This document shows, in pieces, positions 8,915-18,410 of a stretch of 64,000 nucleotides of DNA (its first letter is position 1; every line of letters starts with the position of its first letter). The position numbers and the translations under genes were made by a program. A model generated the notes under the pieces. It was not told the DNA's origin. It ran no database searches and was given only the letters and a program-made list of their open reading frames with translations. The DNA is from Clostridia bacterium (GTDB taxonomy: Bacteria > Bacillota > Clostridia > Oscillospirales > Acutalibacteraceae), in assembly GCA_017438845.1 (NCBI GenBank), contig JAFRUO010000003.1:1-64000 (forward strand). The letters run 5' to 3'.

Positions 8915-10804
8915 TTACTGTATCCTCCCGAACTGCTTATCAAGCTCATATCTGCTAAGCTCAATAAGTACAGGCCGTCCGTGAGGACAGTACCTAACCG
9001 TATCATCGCTTAACAGTTGCTTTGCAAATTCCATAAGCTCATAATCGGTCTGTCTGTTTCCGCTTTTAACCGCAGCTCTGCATGCAACGGAATGGTAAAC
9101 CCAGTCAAGCTTTTCCGGTATAATATCCTTTTTGTTGTTTAAAAGATAATTCGCAAGCTCCGTAACAAGCCCTGTAATATCCTCGCTTTCAAGATTAAGA
9201 GGACAGGCTCTTACTACAACGCTTCCGTCACCGAAATCTTCGATGTCGAAGCCTGCCTGAGAAAGCATTTCAAGGTTTTCCGTAACTGCAAGGTACTCCT
9301 CCTTGCTGAGGGCTACGTTTACAGGCTTTAATAATAGCTGACTGCCGTTACTGCCGTTATCTTTTTTTAAAGAATTATATATCATTCTCTCGTGGGCAGC
9401 GTGCTTGTCTATTAAACAAAGCTTTGAGTTATATTCTATTATAATGTAAGTTTTAAATGCCTCTCCTATATATCTGAAAGAGGGCTCGTCCGCAGAAGCT
9501 TCAATCGAAGGTTTTTCGTCAATATTGTTTTCCGTTTCGTCTTCGGGAGAAGGATTATTCAAAAGGAAATCGGTTTCTTCATCCTCGGAAGAGTTATAGC
9601 GGCTTTCGGTCGTGCTCATAAGTGGATAAAAATCATCCTCATTTACAAAACTTACCTGTTCTGTCTTTACGGAGCCGTCGGTATTAATAACCTCACGCGC
9701 CGTTTGCTGCCCGAGATCCCTGAAGCTGGACTGTTTTGTATCGGGCAGCGGGGAAGCAAGAATATTTTCCCCTAAATCTGTTTTAGCGGCTTTGACAGAC
9801 ATTTGAGGTCTTGAAGAATCATGCTCAATCGCATTTTTCGCCGCATAGTATACCAAATCAAATATTGCCCTTTCATTAGAAAAGCGCACCTCAGTTTTAG
9901 CCGGATGAACATTTACATCTACAAGCTCCGGCCGAACTTCGGCAAACAGAACGCAGGCGGGAAATCTGCCTACCATAATCGAATGTTTATATGCTTCGTT
10001 AAGTGCTGCACCGGCAGTTTTACTTTTAATGTATCTGTTATTAACGAAGAATAGCTGCATCGCCGAAGAGCCTCTTGAGCAGAAGGGCTTTGAAACGAAG
10101 CCCTTAATTTTCATTCCGTTGAGCGAGTATTCAACGTCAATCAGAGTTTCGGAAAACTCTTTGCCGTAAACGGCAGTAACCGCATCCTTTAAAGAGCCGT
10201 TTCCGTTGGTGCAAACGGTCTGCCTGCCGTCACGGATAAAGCGGATACTGATTTCGGGATGAGATATTGCTATTTTGTCAACTATCCCTGCGACCGCCAT
10301 GCTCTCGGACTTGTCCGATTTTAAGAATTTCATTCTCGCAGGTGTGTTATAAAACAAATCTCTGATAACGATTGTGGTGCCGTCGGGACAGCCTGCGTCG
10401 TCGAATGCGGTTTGCTGAGAGCCTTCAATTTCAATTCTCGTGCCAATTTGCTCGTCGCGTGTTTTTGTGAGCATTTCAACCCTTGACACCGCACAAACGG
10501 AAGCGAGCGCTTCTCCTCTGAAGCCGAGCGTGCTTATAGCATCAAGGTCCTCTGCGGCGGAAACCTTACTCGTAGCATGACTGATAAAGGCTAACGGAAC
10601 ATCCTCTCTTGCAATACCGCTTCCGTTATCGGTCACACGGATATAGCGTATGCCGCCGTGCTGTATTTCAACGGTTATCATTGAAGCGCCTGCGTCAATT
10701 GAGTTTTCAAGCAGCTCCTTGACGACAGAGGCAGGTCTTTCCACGACCTCGCCTGCGGCTATAAGCTCCCAGATATTTTTAGGTAATTTATTAATTTTTC
10801 CCAC
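8915..10804 (-). CDS. mutL: DNA mismatch repair protein MutL
   Basis: 629 aa starting at GTG with GGAGG 9 nt upstream. The N-terminal GHKL ATPase has ELLENSIDAGA, DNGSGI, and LGFRGEAL. A Glu/Asp-rich linker (about 350-430) leads to the C-terminal endonuclease domain. Its metal motif reads DKHAAHERMIYN, against the usual DQHAxxExxxxE. The Asp, His and first Glu are kept, but the second position is Lys and the last Glu is Asn. ACRAAVKSG and CPHGRP motifs are intact. With MutS (19 bp upstream) it should repair replication errors by nicking the new strand. Confidence 0.96.
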   Translation of the reverse strand: MGKINKLPKNIWELIAAGEVVERPASVVKELLENSIDAGASMITVEIQHGGIRYIRVTDNGSGIAREDVPLAFISHATSKVSAAEDLDAISTLGFRGEALASVCAVSRVEMLTKTRDEQIGTRIEIEGSQQTAFDDAGCPDGTTIVIRDLFYNTPARMKFLKSDKSESMAVAGIVDKIAISHPEISIRFIRDGRQTVCTNGNGSLKDAVTAVYGKEFSETLIDVEYSLNGMKIKGFVSKPFCSRGSSAMQLFFVNNRYIKSKTAGAALNEAYKHSIMVGRFPACVLFAEVRPELVDVNVHPAKTEVRFSNERAIFDLVYYAAKNAIEHDSSRPQMSVKAAKTDLGENILASPLPDTKQSSFRDLGQQTAREVINTDGSVKTEQVSFVNEDDFYPLMSTTESRYNSSEDEETDFLLNNPSPEDETENNIDEKPSIEASADEPSFRYIGEAFKTYIIIEYNSKLCLIDKHAAHERMIYNSLKKDNGSNGSQLLLKPVNVALSKEEYLAVTENLEMLSQAGFDIEDFGDGSVVVRACPLNLESEDITGLVTELANYLLNNKKDIIPEKLDWVYHSVACRAAVKSGNRQTDYELMEFAKQLLSDDTVRYCPHGRPVLIELSRYELDKQFGRIQ

Positions 10805-10822
10805 AGCCGCACGCCTCCTTTT

Positions 10823-13441
10823 TTATTCTCCGAGCTTAGCCTTGTTGGCAAGCTTAAACAGCTCTGTCATAGCCTCAATCGGAGTTAAAGTATTTACATC
10901 AAGAGCCTTTAGCTCTTCGATTATTTCATCCCCTGCCGAGCTTACAAAGCTCATCTGTGCAGGCTCGTCCTGCTCAGTAGTGATAAAGTTATGCTTTTTA
11001 GTGTTAACAGGCTCTTCACTTTCCAGAGCCTTGAGTATTACCCTCGCCCTTTTCACAACTGCGCTCGGAACGCCTGCAAGTCGGGCTACGTCAATTCCGT
11101 AGCTTCCGTCGGCAGGACCGCGAACAATTCTGCGAAGGAACACTATATCCTCACCCTTCTTTTTGACGGCTATATTGTAATTCTTAATAGAGCCGTTTTC
11201 CTCCTCAAGCTCCGTGAGCTCGTGGTAATGAGTGGCAAAAAGCGTCTTTGCGCCGAGTCTTTTTTTGTCGGCAACATATTCGACAACTGCCCTGGCTATA
11301 CTCATTCCGTCGTAAGTCGAGGTGCCTCTTCCGATTTCGTCGAGAATAATTAAGCTTCTCGGGGTTGCATTCTGAAGGATTTCCGCCACCTCGCTCATTT
11401 CGACCATAAAGGTTGATTGACCTGCGGTTAAATCATCGGAAGCACCGACCCTCGTAAACACGCTGTCAACGAGTCCGATTGAAGCGTAGGAAGCGGGCAC
11501 AAAGGAGCCGAGCTGTGCCATAATGGTTATTAAGGCAACCTGCCTCATATAGGTTGACTTACCTGCCATATTGGGGCCTGTGATAATACAAACTCTGTCA
11601 GAGTCACAGTCGAGCTTTGTGTCATTCGGCACAAAGGGTGTGTCACTGAGCATTTTTTCAATTACGGGGTGCCGCCCGTCCTTAATGATAATCTCTTCAC
11701 TGTTATTAATATCAGGTCTTGTATATCCGTTTCCGACCGCTACAGAAGCCAGACTGCAAAGAGCATCAAGAGAAGCCACCGACTTTGAAGTATAGCATGT
11801 TCTTTCATACTGCTCGCCGATTTTTTTGCGTACAGCGCTGAAAAGCTCGTATTCAAGAGAAACAATTCTTTCCTGTGCTCCCAGCACCTTACCCTCAAGC
11901 TGTTTTAATTCGTCGGTTATATATCTTTCACAGTTAACGAGAGTCTGTTTTCTTATGTAATCCTCGGGAACGGCTTCCTTAAAGGAATTTGGCACCTCAA
12001 TAAAGTAGCCGAACACTTTGTTGTATTTAACCTTGAGCTTTTTAATACCTGTCTTTTCCTGCTCTTTGCGCTCAAGCTCGGTAAGAAATTCCTTACCGCC
12101 GTGAACAATTTTTCTCAGCTCGTCCAGCTCGTTGTTAAAGCCCTTTTTAATCATTCCGCCCTCCCTGACGGAAAACGGAGCGTCCTCGCTGATAGCTCGG
12201 TCAATTAACGAGTACACATCGTCGAGCACGTCAATGCGCTGATTAATATCCTTTAAGAGCGTGCTTTGTGAGCCTTCAACCGCCTTTTTTATTTCGGGCA
12301 GATAGGAAAGGGTTGACTTAAGCGCAAGAAGCTCCTTGGCATTAGCCGTGTTATAGAGTATTCTCGTCATAAGACGCTCAATGTCGTAAATACCGCTCAT
12401 AAGCTCGGTGACAGTCTGCCTTTTACCCGTATCGTCAAAAAGCTCCTGTACAGCATTCTGACGGCGCGAAATTTCAGCCGCATCGTAAAGCGGTGCTTCA
12501 ACCCAGCTTCTTATAAGCCTTTTACCCATTGCGGTTTTGGTCTTGTCAAGCACCCATAAAAGCGAACCTCTTCTTTCCCGGTCACGCATCGTTTCGCAAA
12601 GCTCAAGATTTCGTCTTGCCGAGAAGCCGATTTTCATTACTTTAGCCTGAGAATAAACGTTGACTTCGTTAATGTTGTCAAGGTTATTTTTCTGCGCCTC
12701 GTAAAGGTAATTGAGTGCTTCACCGAGCACGCAAACCGCTGCCTTTGAATCGGCAAGTGAAAGACTTTCGAGGGTTTTACCTTTGAATTTGTTAAGAACC
12801 GTCTGCTTTGCCTTTTCATAGTCAAAGCTGCCCGATGGCAGACACTGAGCTACAACATCGAGCTTATTGGCGACAAAGTCGGAAAACCTTTTAAGTGACG
12901 AAGCTTCACGGTTTATAAGCATCTCGCTCGGTGAAAAGCGTGCAAGCTCCTCGACTGTTTTTTCGTCAATATTTTCGGAAAAGCTTGTAATTTCTACACT
13001 TCCGGTTGAAACGTCGACAAAGCACAAGCCCATCTCGTCAAAAAGAAGTGCACAAACTGCAAGATAATTGTGCTTGGTTTCGTCAAGCATACTGTTTTCG
13101 ATAACCGTACCTGCGGAGAGAACTCTGACGACCTCTCTCTTAACAAGTCCTTTTGCGGTTTTCGGGTCCTCCATCTGTTCGCATATAGCAACCTTATAAC
13201 CGCGGTTAACAAGCTTTGCTATATAAGAGTCGGCGCTGTGAAAAGGAACGCCGCACATCGGCGCCCTTTCCTCCTGCCCGCAATCCCTGCCGGTAAGGAC
13301 GAGCTCAAGCTCCTTAGACGCAAGAACAGCGTCATCGTAAAACATCTCATAAAAGTCGCCCAGACGAGTCATGAGAATAGTATCGGGATATTCTTTTTTA
13401 ATTTCAAAATACTGCTTCATCATCGGGGATAATTCTGCCAT
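10823..13441 (-). CDS. mutS: DNA mismatch repair protein MutS
   Basis: 872 aa, full length for MutS1. The N-terminal mismatch-binding domain carries the Phe-X-Glu motif (GDFYEMFYDDA, near residue 27). The ATPase has Walker A TGPNMAGKSTYMRQ, Walker B LIILDEIGRGTSTYDG and the ATHYHEL His loop. It recognises mispairs and small loops and hands them to MutL. The gene order miaB, YmcA-like, mutS, mutL is that of B. subtilis (minus cotE). Confidence 0.98.
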   Translation of the reverse strand: MAELSPMMKQYFEIKKEYPDTILMTRLGDFYEMFYDDAVLASKELELVLTGRDCGQEERAPMCGVPFHSADSYIAKLVNRGYKVAICEQMEDPKTAKGLVKREVVRVLSAGTVIENSMLDETKHNYLAVCALLFDEMGLCFVDVSTGSVEITSFSENIDEKTVEELARFSPSEMLINREASSLKRFSDFVANKLDVVAQCLPSGSFDYEKAKQTVLNKFKGKTLESLSLADSKAAVCVLGEALNYLYEAQKNNLDNINEVNVYSQAKVMKIGFSARRNLELCETMRDRERRGSLLWVLDKTKTAMGKRLIRSWVEAPLYDAAEISRRQNAVQELFDDTGKRQTVTELMSGIYDIERLMTRILYNTANAKELLALKSTLSYLPEIKKAVEGSQSTLLKDINQRIDVLDDVYSLIDRAISEDAPFSVREGGMIKKGFNNELDELRKIVHGGKEFLTELERKEQEKTGIKKLKVKYNKVFGYFIEVPNSFKEAVPEDYIRKQTLVNCERYITDELKQLEGKVLGAQERIVSLEYELFSAVRKKIGEQYERTCYTSKSVASLDALCSLASVAVGNGYTRPDINNSEEIIIKDGRHPVIEKMLSDTPFVPNDTKLDCDSDRVCIITGPNMAGKSTYMRQVALITIMAQLGSFVPASYASIGLVDSVFTRVGASDDLTAGQSTFMVEMSEVAEILQNATPRSLIILDEIGRGTSTYDGMSIARAVVEYVADKKRLGAKTLFATHYHELTELEEENGSIKNYNIAVKKKGEDIVFLRRIVRGPADGSYGIDVARLAGVPSAVVKRARVILKALESEEPVNTKKHNFITTEQDEPAQMSFVSSAGDEIIEELKALDVNTLTPIEAMTELFKLANKAKLGE

Positions 13442-13476
13442 TTGTCCGGGCTCCTGTTCTGAGAATAAAAATTAAA

Positions 13477-13896
13477 TCAGTGGCAACCGCCGCAGGTTGA
13501 ACATTCACCGCCGCAGTCGTGGTCGTGCATATGTGCTCTGGGGTCACAGGTTTCGGGGTCCTCGCCGTTTACGCAAAGAGCGAGAATACCTGTAAGGTAA
13601 TTCATCATATCATCAACAGCCTGTCTTGCTTTTTCAAAAGCCTGCATATTGGTGTTAGCCATTATTTGAGCGTAAATGCCCTGAAATTCCTGCTGATAAG
13701 AATCAAGCTTTGCACTGTCGGCGTCTTCCTTCTGTGCCTCTGCCTGATAATTCATCTGAAGAAGACGGATTTTTCCCATAAGGTCGTTAAGGTCGCTGTC
13801 CTCTTCGTTTTTCTTCATAGCCTCCTGATAATCAAGGTAGGTCTTGTCCTGCTGAATTGCCGCGCCGAGCTGGCGAGCGAGTTTTTCGAGTTCCAT
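13477..13896 (-). CDS. YlbF/YmcA (RicA/RicF) family protein with Cys-rich tail
   Basis: 139 aa. An all-helical YlbF/YmcA core (residues 1-110) has the Gln/Asp-rich helices typical of the family. A short tail contains a His/Cys cluster (CDPRAHMHDHDCGGECSTCGG, about residues 116-136) with five cysteines. In B. subtilis, RicA (YmcA), RicF (YlbF) and RicT form a complex that carries [4Fe-4S] clusters and steers RNase Y maturation. The position between miaB and mutS matches ymcA. The tail could bind an Fe-S cluster or zinc (inference). RBS AGGAGAAAATT precedes the ATG. Confidence 0.82.
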   Translation of the reverse strand: MELEKLARQLGAAIQQDKTYLDYQEAMKKNEEDSDLNDLMGKIRLLQMNYQAEAQKEDADSAKLDSYQQEFQGIYAQIMANTNMQAFEKARQAVDDMMNYLTGILALCVNGEDPETCDPRAHMHDHDCGGECSTCGGCH

Positions 13897-13934
13897 AATT
13901 TTCTCCTTAATTTATATTATTCCTGTCGGAATTT

Positions 13935-15362
13935 TTACTTGATTAGCTCCCCTTTTAAGACCCAGTTAAGAGCCTGCGTTATTTTAACGCTTCTGTAAGT
14001 GCCGATAAGCGACCCGGCATTGTCGGGCTTGGGGAATTCCACAACAATGTTTGAGTCGGTTCTGCCTGCGAGAAAGCCATCTTTGTTTTTAGCTTCACCC
14101 TCGACGAGCACGGTATAGGTTTTGCCGTTCATTGAGGCGGTACGCTTTGCGGCGATGCTTTCCTGCAGGTCAATGAGTTCCTTAAACCATCTCCCCTTTT
14201 CCTCACGGGAAACCGGGTCGGGCATTTCGGCTGCCTTTGTTCCCTTTCTTGCGGAAAAAATAAAGGTAAACAGTGAGGTAAACTCAACTTCCCTAATCAG
14301 TGAAAGCGTGTCAAGGAACTCCTCATAGGTTTCACCCGGAAAGCCGACAATAACATCGCTTGTCAGTGAAAGGTCGGGAATTTTTTGTTTGGCATACGAA
14401 ATAAGAGAAAGGTATTTTTCCCTGTCGTAATGTCTGTTCATCGCCTTGAGCACGCGGTCATTACCCGACTGAAACGGAAGATGCAGATGCTTCGAAACCT
14501 TGTCGCATTCCGCAATCGTGTCAATAAGCTCCCTCGTGCAGTCCTTGGGGTGAGAGGTCATAAACCTGATTTTGAAGTCGCCGTCAAGCTTGTTAATCTC
14601 TCTTAGCAAGCCTGCAAAATTCATATCGGATTTGTTTCCCTTTCCGTAGGAATTGACATTCTGTCCGAGAAGAGTGATTTCCTTATAGCCTGCCTTGATA
14701 ATATCCTTTGCCTCGGCAATTACATCCTCGGGCTCACGGCTTCTTTCCCTGCCGCGAACATAAGGTACGACGCAATAAGTGCAAAAATTGTCACAGCCGT
14801 ACATAATCGGAAGCCAAGCCTTGGCAGTCCTGTCGCGGTATACGGGAATGTTTTCCGCTATGCCTCCGTTTTCATCGGGAGCGCAGACAACACGCTTGGA
14901 GGTGCTCATTGTCCTATACAGAAGCTCCGGCAGTCTGTGTATAGCCTGAGTGCCGAAAACAAGGTCGACATAAGGATAGCTTTTGTATATCTTGTCCCTG
15001 ATATGCTCCTGCTGCATCATACAGCCGCAAAGGGAAATAATCAGATTACGGTTTTCTTCCTTGTATTTTTTCAGTATTCCGACGTTTCCGAAAACTCTGT
15101 CCTCGGCATGCTCCCTGACGGCGCAGGTGTTGTAAAGAACGAAATCAGCCTCGGAAAGCTCCTCGGTAAAGGAATAACCCATCTGACTGAGCATGCCCAT
15201 TATTCTTTCGCTGTCGGCAACATTGCCTTGACAACCGTAGGTGTGTATAAACGCAAGGGGCTTGCGTGAAGGAAATGAATTTAAAAGAAGTTCCCTTACT
15301 CTATCGGCATAATCCGCCTGACGTCTTATTTCGTCATCGGAAATATTTAATGCTTTTGACAA
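13935..15362 (-). CDS. miaB: tRNA-2-methylthio-N6-dimethylallyladenosine synthase
   Basis: 475 aa from a TTG start with GGGAG upstream. The UPF0004 domain keeps three cluster cysteines (TYGCQGN, NTCAVR, SLCGCM). The radical-SAM motif is CDNFCTYCVVPYVRGRERSR. A C-terminal TRAM domain (KTYTVLVEGEAKNKDGFLAGR) binds tRNA. It adds a methylthio group to isopentenylated A37, acting after MiaA. Two Fe-S clusters are expected. It is upstream of the YmcA-like gene, as in Bacillus. Confidence 0.96.
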   Translation of the reverse strand: MSKALNISDDEIRRQADYADRVRELLLNSFPSRKPLAFIHTYGCQGNVADSERIMGMLSQMGYSFTEELSEADFVLYNTCAVREHAEDRVFGNVGILKKYKEENRNLIISLCGCMMQQEHIRDKIYKSYPYVDLVFGTQAIHRLPELLYRTMSTSKRVVCAPDENGGIAENIPVYRDRTAKAWLPIMYGCDNFCTYCVVPYVRGRERSREPEDVIAEAKDIIKAGYKEITLLGQNVNSYGKGNKSDMNFAGLLREINKLDGDFKIRFMTSHPKDCTRELIDTIAECDKVSKHLHLPFQSGNDRVLKAMNRHYDREKYLSLISYAKQKIPDLSLTSDVIVGFPGETYEEFLDTLSLIREVEFTSLFTFIFSARKGTKAAEMPDPVSREEKGRWFKELIDLQESIAAKRTASMNGKTYTVLVEGEAKNKDGFLAGRTDSNIVVEFPKPDNAGSLIGTYRSVKITQALNWVLKGELIK

Positions 15363-15377
15363 AACAGTTTCTCCCGC

Positions 15378-16313
15378 TTATGAAATATAGATTGATTTTA
15401 AGAACGAAAGCACATCCTTGTAAACAAGGCTGTTGTCTTCCTCGTTAAGGATTTCGTGCCTGTCGCCGGGATAAAGAATGACTGTCGGGTCCTTACCTGC
15501 AAGAACAAGGTTATCGGAAAGAGAAATAACTCCCTTACCGTTCATGCCTACCGGGTCAAGCGCGCCGGAAATAATAAGAATCGGCAAATCCTGAGGAACA
15601 CTCTGCGCCCAGGTTCTTGAAGAGCATTCGTTTGCAAGTGCAAAAACATCACGGTATCCGCTTAGAGTAAAGGTAAAGCCGCAAAGATCGTCCGCCGCAT
15701 ATTTTTCCTTATTGGACTGACTGCGGCTGAGCCAGGCAATCGGAGAGTCCTTGTCGGGAACGCTGAGGTTTGAAAAGCTGTTGAAAAGCTCGCCGAGCTT
15801 GTCTACAACCTTTCTCGGTCCGAATTTTTCAATAAGGCTGTCAATCACGGGCTGTAAAACGCCTGCTGCCGCAGGAAGCTCAGCGGTGCCGCAATAAATT
15901 ACGCCGTTGAGCTCATCGCCGAAGTGAGTGGTATATACTCTGGCGCAGAGAGAGCCCATACTGTGACCGAAAAGAAAATACGGAAGGTCGGGATATTTCT
16001 TTTTCATAATCTTTGTCAGAATATGCATATCGTCAACAAGTCTTATGTTTCCGTCCTTCTCTGCGAAGAAGCCGAGCTCGGAACGGTCGTTGACGCTTTT
16101 GCCGTGGCCTAAATGGTCGTTACCGCAGACAACGAAGCTGTTTGAAGCAAGGTACCTTGCAAAGTCATCGTAGCGTTCAATATGCTCTGCCATGCCGTGT
16201 GTAAGCTGAACCACACCGATGGGCGGAAGCTCGTCATCACGCCAGATAAGCGTTCTGATTTTGTGAATTTTGTCCGAAGAATTGAAATAAGCTTCAGTGC
16301 GTACAATAGCCAT
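15378..16313 (-). CDS. Alpha/beta hydrolase, monoacylglycerol lipase/lysophospholipase type
   Basis: 311 aa. The fold begins with VVQLTHGMAEHIERYDDFAR (oxyanion segment HGMAEH) and has the nucleophile elbow FGHSMGSL, GHGKS before it, and the acid and His regions (ISGALDPVG, YPGDRHEILNEED). This is the Hydrolase_4/PldB layout, so it is a cytosolic serine hydrolase of lipid esters; the real substrate is unknown. No signal peptide. It has its own consensus promoter upstream and is the first gene of a leftward transcript that may continue into miaB. Confidence 0.85.
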   Translation of the reverse strand: MAIVRTEAYFNSSDKIHKIRTLIWRDDELPPIGVVQLTHGMAEHIERYDDFARYLASNSFVVCGNDHLGHGKSVNDRSELGFFAEKDGNIRLVDDMHILTKIMKKKYPDLPYFLFGHSMGSLCARVYTTHFGDELNGVIYCGTAELPAAAGVLQPVIDSLIEKFGPRKVVDKLGELFNSFSNLSVPDKDSPIAWLSRSQSNKEKYAADDLCGFTFTLSGYRDVFALANECSSRTWAQSVPQDLPILIISGALDPVGMNGKGVISLSDNLVLAGKDPTVILYPGDRHEILNEEDNSLVYKDVLSFLKSIYIS

Positions 16314-16351
16314 AGTTTTCCTCCGTTTTTCAGAAATTACTAATCCTTGTT

Positions 16352-16380
16352 ATTATACTATAATATTAAAAATTTGTCAT
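16352..16380 (-). promoter_or_regulatory. Promoter for the alpha/beta hydrolase
   Basis: On the minus strand, ATGACA (16375-16380) and TATAAT (16352-16357) are separated by 17 nt. This is near-consensus for the housekeeping sigma factor and ends 38 bp before the ATG at 16313. Confidence 0.65.
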
Positions 16381-16505
16381 CTGTTTTTATTAATCTTAAT
16401 AAATAATTTATATTTATATATACTATAAATGTGCTTTGTTGACTAAATGTATAAAAATTTTAACGAATGACCCCAAAATATCGTGGATTTAACGAGCTAT
16501 TTCGC

Positions 16506-16534
16506 TTGTTTATTGCGAAACTTTGTGCTAAAAT
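16506..16534 (+). promoter_or_regulatory. Possible promoter for the SCP2 gene
   Basis: TTGTTT (16506-16511), a 17-nt gap and TAAAAT (16529-16534) precede the strong ribosome site AAAAGGAGG at about 16548-16556. The -35 box is weak. The rest of 16314-16563 is AT-rich and holds no gene that I can see. Confidence 0.4.
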
Positions 16535-16563
16535 ATTGAAAAATTAAAAAGGAGGCAATTATT

Positions 16564-16887
16564 ATGACTTATGAACAGATTGTTGAAAAGGTTAAGGCTA
16601 AATATGAAAATGCCAACGCTTCCAAAATTAAAGGAACTCAGGCTATTCAGATTAACCTCGCAGGCAAAAATGTAGAGGGTATCTTCTATATTGAAGTTAA
16701 GGACGGAAAGGTAAACGTTGAGCCCTATGACTATCATGACAACTGGGCAACACTTACCATCGCTCCTACAAACCTTATCAAAATTCTTGACAAGAAGATG
16801 GACGTTGCTGCGGCTTACGCTTCAGACAAGATTGCTATCGACGGCGATTTTGATACGGTTCTTCGTATTTTCAAGCTTGCAAAATAA
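16564..16887 (+). CDS. SCP2 sterol-binding-domain protein
   Basis: 107 aa, single domain. It has the SCP2 fold pattern: an N-terminal helix, a strand pair (AIQINLAGKNVEGIFYIEVKDGKVNVEP), the TLTIAPTNLIKILDKKMD segment and the closing KIAIDGDFDTVLRIFKL. The fold forms a hydrophobic tunnel that binds lipids. In bacteria small stand-alone copies are common and their ligands are unknown. It has GGAGG before the ATG and a strong terminator after it, so it is probably monocistronic. Confidence 0.85.
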   Translation: MTYEQIVEKVKAKYENANASKIKGTQAIQINLAGKNVEGIFYIEVKDGKVNVEPYDYHDNWATLTIAPTNLIKILDKKMDVAAAYASDKIAIDGDFDTVLRIFKLAK

Positions 16888-16910
16888 AGCTTTAACGCTT
16901 TGCTAAAAGG

Positions 16911-16945
16911 ATACACTGCCGATTGGCAGTGTATTTTTTATATTT
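16911..16945 (+). terminator. Rho-independent terminator after SCP2 gene
   Basis: A 10-bp perfect stem ATACACTGCC/GGCAGTGTAT (16911-16920, 16925-16934) with a GATT loop is followed by a long T-rich run. Confidence 0.93.
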
Positions 16946-17007
16946 TTCTTTATTTTTTATTTGTTTTGGTTTATAATGCAGTTAACAAGCAGAAGGAAGA
17001 TGATAAT

Positions 17008-18309
17008 ATGAACACTCAACCCGTTACCGCAGTTATAGTAGGTGCAGGTCACAGAGCATTTATTTATGCAAACCTTGCACTCACCAACCCCGAGCTTTTA
17101 AAAATAGTCGGAGTTGCCGACCCGGACCCGATAAGACGTGAAAAGGCAAGAAGGCTTTTCGGTTTCCCGGAGGAAAACTGTTTTGAAAATGCAGACGAGC
17201 TTGCAAAAAGAGGAAAAATTGCCGACGCCGTGATAAACGGCACAATGGACGAGGAGCACATAAGCACCTCCCTTCCCCTTTTAAAGGCAGGCTACGATAT
17301 GCTTCTTGAAAAGCCCTTTGCGACGAACGAAGCGGAATTAAGAACTCTTGTTAACTGCGTTAAAGAAAACGGAAACAAGGTTATGATTTGCCATGTTTTA
17401 AGATACACTCCGTTTTACCTTTCAATCAAGCAGAGAGTTCATTCAGGCGAAATCGGAGATATTATTAACATTCAGACAAGCGAGCACGTCAGCTATCATC
17501 ATCTTTCGACCTCATACGTCAGAGGAAAATGGGCAAATTCCGACAGATGCCACACGTCAATGCTGCTTGCAAAATGCTGCCACGATATAGATATTATGAT
17601 GTGGATGATGTCCGAAACAAAGCCTGTCAGGGTTTCAAGCTTCGGCTCAAAATTTCAGTTTAAGCCGGAAAACGCCCCCGAAGGCGCAGGTACAAGATGT
17701 CTTGTCGACTGCCCGCTGGTTGACACCTGCAGGTATTCGGCTAAAAGGCTGTATCTTGATCAGCCCGAAAGATGGGCTTTTTACATCTGGGATAAGCTTG
17801 AAGGAATTGAAAACCCGACCGACGAGGACAGAATAAACCTCTTAAAGGGCGATTCAAACTACGGCAGATGCATTTATAAATGCGACAACAATGTTGTTGA
17901 CCATCAGTCCGTGCTTGTAAATTTCGAAAGCGGAGCGACAGGCACACACAATATGGTGGGCGGTTCGTCTAAGCCTTTAAGACGTATTCATATAGTCGGC
18001 ACAAAGGGCGAAATCTGGGGCGACTTTGAGGAGTCCAAATTCTACCTATCAAAAATTCACCCTACTAAAACAGACGAAAAAATTGTAACCGAATATGATC
18101 TTAATGTCAGCGGCGATATGGTAGGAGCATACGGCGGACACGGCGGCGGCGATGAAAAATTAGCCGAGGATTTTGTTAAATTCCAAAGAGGAGAAAAGCC
18201 ATCGCTTGCGTGCACCTCGGTTTTCGACTCGGTTGCCGGACATCTATGCGTATATCTTGCAGACAAATCACGAGAAGAAAACGGCATGCCGCAGGACGTA
18301 ATAATATAA
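17008..18309 (+). CDS. Gfo/Idh/MocA-family oxidoreductase
   Basis: 433 aa. The frame opens earlier (16900), but those codons cross the SCP2 terminator; AAGGAAG lies upstream of the ATG at 17008. The N-terminal Rossmann domain begins VTAVIVGAGHRAFIY; EKPFA with the catalytic-region Lys and the HDIDIMMW segment are typical. A cysteine-containing insert (CLVDCPLVDTCRY and GRCIYKCDNN, about residues 230-295) is seen in one subgroup of these sugar dehydrogenases. NAD(P)-dependent oxidation of a sugar or sugar derivative is likely, substrate unknown. TATAAT at 16972-16977 may be its -10 box. A terminator follows the gene. Confidence 0.87.
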   Translation: MNTQPVTAVIVGAGHRAFIYANLALTNPELLKIVGVADPDPIRREKARRLFGFPEENCFENADELAKRGKIADAVINGTMDEEHISTSLPLLKAGYDMLLEKPFATNEAELRTLVNCVKENGNKVMICHVLRYTPFYLSIKQRVHSGEIGDIINIQTSEHVSYHHLSTSYVRGKWANSDRCHTSMLLAKCCHDIDIMMWMMSETKPVRVSSFGSKFQFKPENAPEGAGTRCLVDCPLVDTCRYSAKRLYLDQPERWAFYIWDKLEGIENPTDEDRINLLKGDSNYGRCIYKCDNNVVDHQSVLVNFESGATGTHNMVGGSSKPLRRIHIVGTKGEIWGDFEESKFYLSKIHPTKTDEKIVTEYDLNVSGDMVGAYGGHGGGDEKLAEDFVKFQRGEKPSLACTSVFDSVAGHLCVYLADKSREENGMPQDVII

Positions 18310-18332
18310 TTATTATATATTAATTTTAAAAA

Positions 18333-18356
18333 AAGCCCGAACAATCGGGCTTTTTT
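18333..18356. terminator. Terminator after the Gfo/Idh/MocA gene
   Basis: A 7-bp stem AGCCCGA/TCGGGCT with a 4-nt loop, an A run before and a T run after. It is symmetric, but only the plus-strand gene ends here. Confidence 0.9.
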
Positions 18357-18410
18357 CCTTATTTAATGCCAGTGCAACAAATCATTGCTTATGTGTTTTC
18401 TGCTTTTTTG

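Noticed and set aside
16900..17007. Longer N-terminus of the Gfo/Idh/MocA protein
   Set aside because: It would begin before the SCP2 terminator and adds a hydrophobic stretch with no family match; a ribosome site lies before 17008.
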